A stretch of DNA of 64,000 bases, from the NCBI RefSeq assembly GCF_018991925.1, contig NW_024732415.1:2114838-2178837 (forward strand), read 5' to 3'. This DNA comes from Homarus americanus (lineage: Eukaryota > Arthropoda > Malacostraca > Decapoda > Nephropidae). Positions 57,832 to 64,000 of this stretch are shown here, one piece after another. Each line of letters opens with the position of its first letter. The stretch's first letter is position 1. The translations under genes and the position numbers were made by a program. The notes under the pieces were generated by a model. It was not told the DNA's origin and ran no database searches. It saw nothing but the letters and a program-made list of their open reading frames with translations.

Positions 57832-59778
57832 CTGCAACACACACCACACTTACTGTTACACGTGTGCTACAGGTGTGTTGAACTGTTACACGTGTGATGC
57901 AGGTGTGTTGAACTGTTACAAGTGTGATGCAGGTGTGTTGAACTGTTACACGTGTGCTACAGGTGTGTTGAACTGTTACACGTGTGATGCAGGTGTGTTG
58001 AACTGTTACACGTGTGCTACAGGTGTGTTGAACTGTTACACGTGTGCTGCAGGTGTGTTGAACTGTGTTACACGTGTGCTGCAGGTGTGTTGAACAGTGT
58101 TACACGTGTGATGCAGGTGTGTTGAACTGTTACACGTGTGCTACAGGTGTGTTGAACTGTTACACTTGTGCTGCAGGTGTGTTGAACTGTGTTACATGTG
58201 TGATGCAGGTGTGTTGAAGTGCGTTGCACGTGTGCTGCAGGTGTGTTAAAATGTTAAGTCGTCGTATTCAAGGGGGTATGTTGTAGCCATCGTACTCAAA
58301 GGGTTAATTCGTCGTACTCAAGAGGTTAAGAACATTTCAAACACTAGACTAACTCACCGCAATAGACATTGAACCCTTACATTGTGACACATATCAGGGG
58401 CGGATCCAGGAATATCAAAAGGGGGGGGTCCAAAAAGTTGTGGGTGGGGAAAATGGCGAGCACAGCGAGCCCACCCAACTGTTTTTTTTGAGGGGGGGGC
58501 TGTACCACCCTCCCATAGTTTTTTTTTAAATCTGACCAATATCATGGGCATTTTAAAGCTATTTTGAGGCCATGTGCATTTGACATTACATATTCTGAAG
58601 TCAATAGTAAATACTTTTTACTATACAAAAACACCCGAGTACAATACTACATTAAAGAAAAGGTATTGAAATTTTCTGGTGAAAAGGGCGGGGAGGAGGG
58701 GTCCGGACCCCTCTGGATCCGCCCTTGCATATCTACCATAGCATAATATGAACTAACTCTCGGCATCTATGAACGAACACACTCGGACGCTGCCAGGATG
58801 TGCTCGTTCATAGCTCCGGTTCGGATGGTTTGTATTGTATGTCTGTAGGACTGAAATAGAAACAGTTTATATAGAAAGATTAATTATGATACAAAGTAAA
58901 CAGTAACAACAATACTGGCATGCCTGAACCCATTAAATGATACAATTGTCTTGAAAGGAAAAATTATTTATCTGCACCACGTAAAGATTAGCATCCCCAG
59001 CTTATCTAACGCTACCCGTAACCTAACCCCACACACTCCACCTACAGACAGCGTTAGGGTGTCTAATCATCAGGTGAAATAAGCTCAGGGGAGGGAATCT
59101 ACACATGACCCGAGTAAGGGCGGGTTGAGATCTACAGGGTATTGTGGACACCTACTACTACATGGTGCATTGTAGCCTACAGTATGGTGGGAGGGACAGC
59201 TGTACAGTGTGGTGGGAGGGACAGCTGTACAGTGTGGTGGGAGGGACAGCTGTACAGTGTGGTGGGAGGACAGCTGTACGGTGTGGTGGGAGGACAGCTG
59301 TACAGTGTGGTGGGAGGGACAGATGTACAGTGTGGTGGGAGGACAGCTGTACAGTGTGGTGGGAGGGACAGCTGTACAGTGTGGGTGGGAGGGACAGCTG
59401 TACGGTGTGGTGGGAGGGACAGATGTACAGTGTGGTGGGAGGACAGCTGTACAGTGTGGTGGGAGGAACAGCTGTACAGTATGGTGAGCAGCTGACAGTA
59501 TGGTGGGAGGGACAGCTGTACAGTGTGGTGGGAGGGACAGCTGTACAGTGTGGTGGGAGGGACAGCTGTACAGTGTGGTGGGAGGGACAGCTGTACAGTA
59601 TGGTGGGAGGGACAGCTGTACAGTGTGGTGGGAGGAACAGCTGTACAATGTGGTGGGAGGAACAAGACGGATACTGACCCACAAGAGGCAAGAGGACAGC
59701 TGCTGCCACTATGAACACACTGTTGGAGAAACCGTGTTCAATAGGCCCGTCTGGACCCCCTCCACCAAGCTCCACCAT
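57734..59778 (-). CDS. Candidate 65-residue single-pass membrane microprotein (2 exons)
   Basis: Exons 59778-59679 and 57831-57734 join in phase to 65 residues. The product starts MVELGGGGPDGPIEHGF, has one hydrophobic span NSVFIVAAAVLLPLVVFFAV (about residues 19-38, crossing the splice junction), and ends in a strongly basic tail RERRRHEKRKLKLERHKKK. By the positive-inside rule the N terminus would be luminal or extracellular and the tail cytosolic. The layout resembles vertebrate SMIM-type proteins, but I do not recognise a family. The ATG has A at -3 and G at +4. Both splice sites are acceptable (G|GTCAGT and TGTTGCAG). The intron carries a MITE and two minisatellites. Alternatively this could be the end of a longer protein. 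Confidence 0.6.
57849..58252. repeat. 30-bp minisatellite with palindromic ACACGTGT core, about 13 copies
   Basis: Units of GTTACACGTGTGATGCAGGT plus GTGTTGAACT. Each unit contains an E-box-like CACGTG in most copies. A Cys-rich frame (NCYTC) through it is a by-product. Confidence 0.95.
58395..58727. mobile_element. 333-bp MITE with 5-bp target duplication
   Basis: Terminal inverted repeats CAGGGGCGGATCCAG and CTGGATCCGCCCTTG (one mismatch) bound the element. CATAT flanks both ends (58390-58394 and 58728-58732). There is no coding content; the superfamily is not certain from a 5-bp duplication. Confidence 0.85.
58728..59164. other. Part of the microprotein intron, nothing recognised
   Basis: Single-copy-looking sequence with no frame of note. 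Confidence 0.5.
59165..59665. repeat. 25-bp minisatellite with CTGTACAG core, about 20 copies
   Basis: Units of GACAGCTGTACAGTGTGGTG plus GGAGG, each with the perfect palindrome CTGTACAG. It ends about 15 bases from the microprotein exon 1 donor. All frames on both strands are open, giving several spurious long frames. Confidence 0.97.
59679..59778 (-). CDS. Microprotein exon 1
   Basis: Residues 1-33, MVELGGGGPDGPIEHGFSNS then VFIVAAAVLLPLV. Donor G|GTCAGT. It lies in a short unique island between two minisatellites, so its survival is suggestive of function. Confidence 0.6.
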
Positions 59779-59784
59779 CTTCAA

Positions 59785-60120
59785 CACTAGTGACCGCTCC
59801 TCCACCACGGGTAATAATGTCTTCTCCAACACTGGCGATCTGTCCAACGATGGTAACGTCTTCTCCAACACTGGTTTTCTTGCTTCCAACACTCGTAATG
59901 ATCTTCTCCAACACTGGTGATTACTCCAACAACACTAGCAACCACTCTAACACTGACAGTTTCTCCAACACCTGCAACCTTTTCTTCAACAGTGGTAATG
60001 TCTTCTCCAACACTGGGAATCTCTGTAACGCTAATAAAGATTCCTCCAACACTGATGGCTTCTCCTCCAACACGGGCAACCTGTCTAGCACTGTTATTCT
60101 CTTCAACATTGGCAAACCCC
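59785..60120. repeat. Degenerate CTTCTCCAACACTGGTAAT repeat
   Basis: About 33-bp related phrases, diverged ancestors or relatives of the next array. It covers the 5' side of microprotein exon 1. Confidence 0.75.
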
Positions 60121-60955
60121 AACACTGCCTACCTCTCCAACACTAATAGTCTCCCCAACACTAATAAAGTCTAACACTAATAAAGTCTCCAACACTAAGT
60201 CTCTCCGACACTAATAGTCTCCAACACTAAAGTCTCCCACAACACTTATAAACGTCTCTCCAACACTAATAAAGTCTCTCCAACACTAATAGTCTCCAAC
60301 ACTAATAGTCTCCAACACCAAAGTCTCCCCAAACACTTATAAACGTCTCTCCAACACTAATAAAGTCTCTCCAACACTAATAGTCTCCAACACTAATAGT
60401 CTCCAACACTAAAGTCTCCCCCAACAATTATAAACGTCTCCCCAACACTAATAAAGTCTCTCCAACACTAATAGTCTCTCCAACACTAATACTCTTTCCA
60501 ACACTAATAAAGTCTCTCCAACACTAAAGTCTCCTCCAACACTTATAAACGTCTCCCCAACACTAATAGTCTCTCCAATACTAAAGTCTCCTCCAACACT
60601 TATAAACGTCTCCCAACACTTATAAACGTCTCCCCAACACTAATAGTATCTCCAACCTTAATGCCTCCCCCAACACTAATAAAGTCTCTCCAACACTAAT
60701 AGTCTCTCCAACACTAATAAACGTCTCCCCAACACTAATAAAGTCTCTCCAACATTAATAAAGTCTCTCCAACACTAATAAAGTCTCTCCAACACTAAAG
60801 TCTCCCCCAACACTTATAAACGTCTCCCCAACACTAATAAAGTCTCCAACACTAAAGTCTCCCTGACACTAAAGTCTCCCCCAACAATTATAAACGTCTC
60901 CACAACACTAATAAAGTCTCCAACACCAATAAAGTCTTCTCCAACACTGGCAATT
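60121..60955. repeat. About 20-bp minisatellite CCAACACTAATAAAGTCTCT
   Basis: Some 40 units in two main types: ACTAATAAAGTCTCTCCAAC and ACTTATAAACGTCTCCCCAAC, interspersed. Confidence 0.95.
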
Positions 60956-61019
60956 TCCTCTAAACAATGGTTAGTAATTCATATTGTCCTTCACCACCTC
61001 CCTGGACCCTCGCTGTCAC

Positions 61020-61345
61020 TGTATCTCCAACACCATAATCTCTCCATCATTAGAAGTGTTCCTTCCCCAACACCATCACCATACCTTCACCATCAACAAG
61101 ATCATGTACTTTGAAACAAGAAAACAAGTTAGATCACAGTGTCACCATCACCACAACAGTGCCATTTATCACTATCACCATAAATTCGTCAGCATCACCA
61201 TAAGTTTCACACCATTATCATGAATTTTATCACCATCACCATACATTTATCACCATCACCATAAGTTTCACACCATCACCATAAATTTATCACCATCACC
61301 ATAAATTTATCACCATCACCATAAATTTATCACCATTACCATATG
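61020..61345. repeat. About 22-bp repeat ATCACCATCACCATAAATTT
   Basis: CACCAT-rich, degenerate at the left and regular from 61215 to 61340. Confidence 0.85.
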
Positions 61346-63164
61346 TATTAAATTTTGACAATCACCACAACATTACACAAGGTTTTATTTTTCCTACTTG
61401 GGTCTTAACTCACTCCTAGTTCATCCTGTCGTAATTAATCTCATAATACGTTTCAACACTCTTCTGAAAAACAAAATATATCCGTAAGTATTATTTATCT
61501 GTATAATTATTTGTTTTTATTTAATTTTATTTTATATTGAATATCATGTGATTTAGGGATATGTTCTTTTCGTCTTTTTTTCTGTTGTTTTCGTAGTATT
61601 TTGTTTACTCAATCTACAGTAGTTGGGATCATACTGCTGTCCATCTGAGCCCAGTATTATGAAATTCTTCCCCAAATGCTTTACAGTTTAGTGGAAAACC
61701 TGATTTCTCATACGTGCTTTGTGATATTAAATTTAGAATCACATAATAACTTTGTTTATTTAATTAACTTAGTAACGTGTTCTCAAAAGTGGGTCTTCAC
61801 AATGTTAAAATACACGTTTTACACTTTATTATAAGTATCGTAGAACCTCAGGATTGTTGTATAGTTTTGAGTGGTTTCTATTTAATCGTAAAATTGTATC
61901 GTGGTCGTTGTGTAGCACAGTATTGTATCGTGTAGCCGAAGTACGAGGTGTGGACCCCCAGGCACAACATTTAAAGTGTGGTAGGTTGACGCACCCCTGG
62001 CCGCAACACCACCTTTAAGACCCCATTGTGTTTGTCGGGGGAAGGAAACACACCAGCTGGTTCACGTCTCCCTGGCAGTTGGTACTGTGCCTGAGATCTC
62101 CTACACCACAACACATGGCTTCTCATATGTCACTCAGAAGTGTCTATATCCAGCAGCTGGTACCTGTCAGCAGCTAGTGAGTACACAACCAAGTTTCACG
62201 TCTGCCCACCACCTGGCCTCTCTCCAGCTGTCCGTTAACCATGTACAGGTAGGTACCAGGTGGTGCTCTTCGTGGGCATTAGGTGAGAAAGTGGACGTGG
62301 AGAGGTGGCAGTGGGCTGGGGTGACAGGCAAGATAGACAGAGGTGAGGCGGCACCCAGCTGCTAGGAGCCCGGGCTGGGAGACTAACTGCTGCCCCCGCA
62401 CTGCCTACCGCCCCCGCCACCCACCGCTCTCATTTGCTCTCTATCTCTCACTCCTACACTCTCCCTCTCTCTCCTACAGTGTTAACTATACCCCTAACCA
62501 TCTCTCCACACAATAATCGAGTTTATTGCCTCCTGATACTAGCAGCCAATAAATTATTACATAATAAAGACGTGACATTGTTGACTAAGCGAGCAGAGAA
62601 GACTTGTAAACAAAAGGCAGAAGAGAGTGGCGGGAAAGGGTCCAGAAATTCCAGGATGGGACGCTCTGCTTCTGCCGAGCGAAGTCAAGTGAAAATCTGG
62701 GGCTTAAAAAAAATCTGGAGAGGTTTTTATTTAAGTGGTTTAAGACATAGGAAGTGTCAGAGGCAGAGCGGTCAGTGAGTGAGACAATAGTGAGGGTCAG
62801 CTGTGATGGTCACTCTTCTTACTTTCAACACTAAACCAAAACTCTTTCATGTATGTTTCACTATCACAAGACTAACACGTCTACACCATCTAATGTATTA
62901 CTGACCAGAGTGACACTATTATTTTTTGTACAATATATCACATATGTAAAGATGATATAAACGTAGAACTATTAAACTTGTAAGACCCTCAGTGTGAGAG
63001 ATAGTGTGGGTGGCGACGCCTGGCAACTCTGTCGTGTTTGCCAATTTATTGATCAACTGGACTGTCCTCCCCCGCGCCCGCCTGTGTACACCTGTGACCC
63101 GTACATGTGTGTACCTCAACACCTGTTGTACATTTGTACAACAGGTATATCCAACACTTTTATA
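61346..63164. other. Intergenic, no confirmed gene
   Basis: A plus-strand open stretch at 62087-62248 (ISYTTTHGFSYVTQKCLYPA and on) ends at a donor-like ACAG|GTAGGT, but I cannot link it to another exon or a family. Nothing else is recognisable. Confidence 0.4.
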
Positions 63165-63955
63165 TATGTACTCAGCACCAGTTGTGCAAGAGTACTCGAC
63201 ATCTGTTGTTCATGAGTACTCACAGCTGCTGTTGTGCATGAGTTCTTAACAGCTGCTGTGCATGAGTACTCGACATCTGTTGTTCATGAGTACTAAACAA
63301 CTGTTGTTCATTAGTATTCAACATCTGTTGTGCCTGAGTACTCGACATCTGTTGTTCATGAGTACTCAACATCTGTTGTTCATGAGTACTCAATATCTGT
63401 TGTGCATGAGTACTTGACATATGTTGTTCATGAGTACTCGATATGCTCATGAGTACTCAACATCTGTTGTACATGAGTACTCGACATCTGTTGTTCATGA
63501 GTACTCGACATCTGTTGTCCATGAGTACTCGACATATGTTGTTCATGAGTACTCGACATCTGTTGTTCATGATTACTCGACATCTGTTGTTCATGAGTGC
63601 TCGACATCTGTTGTTCATGAGTGCTCGACATCTGTTGTTCATGAGTGCTCGACATCTGTTGTTCATGAGTACTCGACATCTGTTGTTCATGAGTGCTCGA
63701 CATCTGTTGTTCATGAGTACTCGACATCTGTTGTTCATGAGTGCTCGACATCTGTTGTTCATGAGTACTCGACATCTGTTGTTCATGAGTACTCGACATC
63801 TGTTGTTCATGAGTACTCGACATCTGTTGTTCATGAGTGCTCGACATCTGTTGTTCATGAGTACTCGACATCTGTTGTTCATGAGTACTCGACATCTGTT
63901 GTTCATGAGTACTCGACATCTGTTGTTCATGAGTACTCAAAACTTGTCGTACATA
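63165..63955. repeat. 24-bp minisatellite GAGTACTCGACATCTGTTGTTCAT, about 32 copies
   Basis: The array is degenerate at the left and very uniform from 63480. The unit is a multiple of three, so open frames (VVHEYSTS on plus, Met-Ser-Ser-Thr-His-Glu-Gln-Gln on minus) run through it without evidence of being coding. Units carry the palindrome GAGTACTC. Confidence 0.97.
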
Positions 63956-64000
63956 CCCTGTAGGTGTTCAACACCTGTTATACAGTTCATGTGTATTCAA

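Noticed and set aside
57746..58093. Cys-rich plus-strand frame with LNCYTCDAGV repeats, like a small secreted Cys-rich protein
   Set aside because: It is a 30-bp minisatellite translation overlapping the microprotein exon antisense; no signal peptide or splice support.
58354..58746. Frames PPSKKTVGWARCARHFPHPQ and GEKGGEEGSGPLWIRPC
   Set aside because: They fall within the 333-bp MITE and its terminal repeats.
59085..59892. Frames of 90-244 codons with VQLSLPPHCTA or CTVWWEGQLY repeats
   Set aside because: By-products of the 25-bp minisatellite on both strands. Only the short MVELGGGG segment at 59778-59679 lies outside the repeat.
63220..63963. Regularly spaced 24-bp repeats that might suggest a CRISPR-like array or a repeat protein
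   Set aside because: There are no unique spacers; units are directly contiguous. The host is eukaryotic, and the frames are repeat by-products.

Overview
This is nuclear DNA of an invertebrate animal, most likely an arthropod and plausibly a decapod crustacean. The evidence is: spliced genes with GT-AG introns; a short interstitial (TTAGG) tract near 53850 and similar CCTAA-type runs elsewhere, which is the arthropod telomere motif; very dense microsatellites and minisatellites; and several decayed non-LTR retrotransposon families plus hAT-type debris. A 100-N assembly gap lies at 31787-31886. No taxon can be fixed from this alone.

The left 14 kb holds the main gene. A 12-exon plus-strand model (1955-14069) keeps phase across every junction and predicts about 1133 residues: signal peptide, an alpha-carbonic anhydrase domain with all three zinc histidines, a second carbonic-anhydrase-like domain that has lost all three, and a C-terminal membrane segment. 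The first domain is interrupted, just before its last strand, by about 470 residues: a poly-Asp block and ten almost identical 24-residue repeats that look like amplified copies of the domain's own C-terminal PVQP strand.

From about 17.4 to 30.05 kb the window is essentially one minisatellite (about 31-bp monomer, purine/G-rich on the plus strand) with higher-order structure, an internal flank duplication and an embedded 21-bp array. A second satellite, the assembly gap and long AT tracts follow to 33.4 kb.

On the minus strand (41873-36197) a 3-exon gene encodes a secreted, extremely acidic Asp/Ser/Glu repeat protein of about 537 residues with many S-x-E sites, like mineral-matrix phosphoproteins. 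With the poly-Asp carbonic anhydrase, one gene would supply bicarbonate and the other a calcium-binding matrix, so the pair may be a calcification locus (inference).

From 42.5 to 51.3 kb there are retrotransposon fragments, a complete but divergent 4-exon triosephosphate isomerase gene on the minus strand (51236-49386) and a virtually identical inverted copy of its last exon on the plus strand (44719-45113). The right end (51.3-64 kb) holds a hAT-type MITE with an 8-bp target duplication, a second MITE, a candidate 65-residue single-pass membrane microprotein on the minus strand (59778-57734) and six or more minisatellites, the last running almost to the window end.
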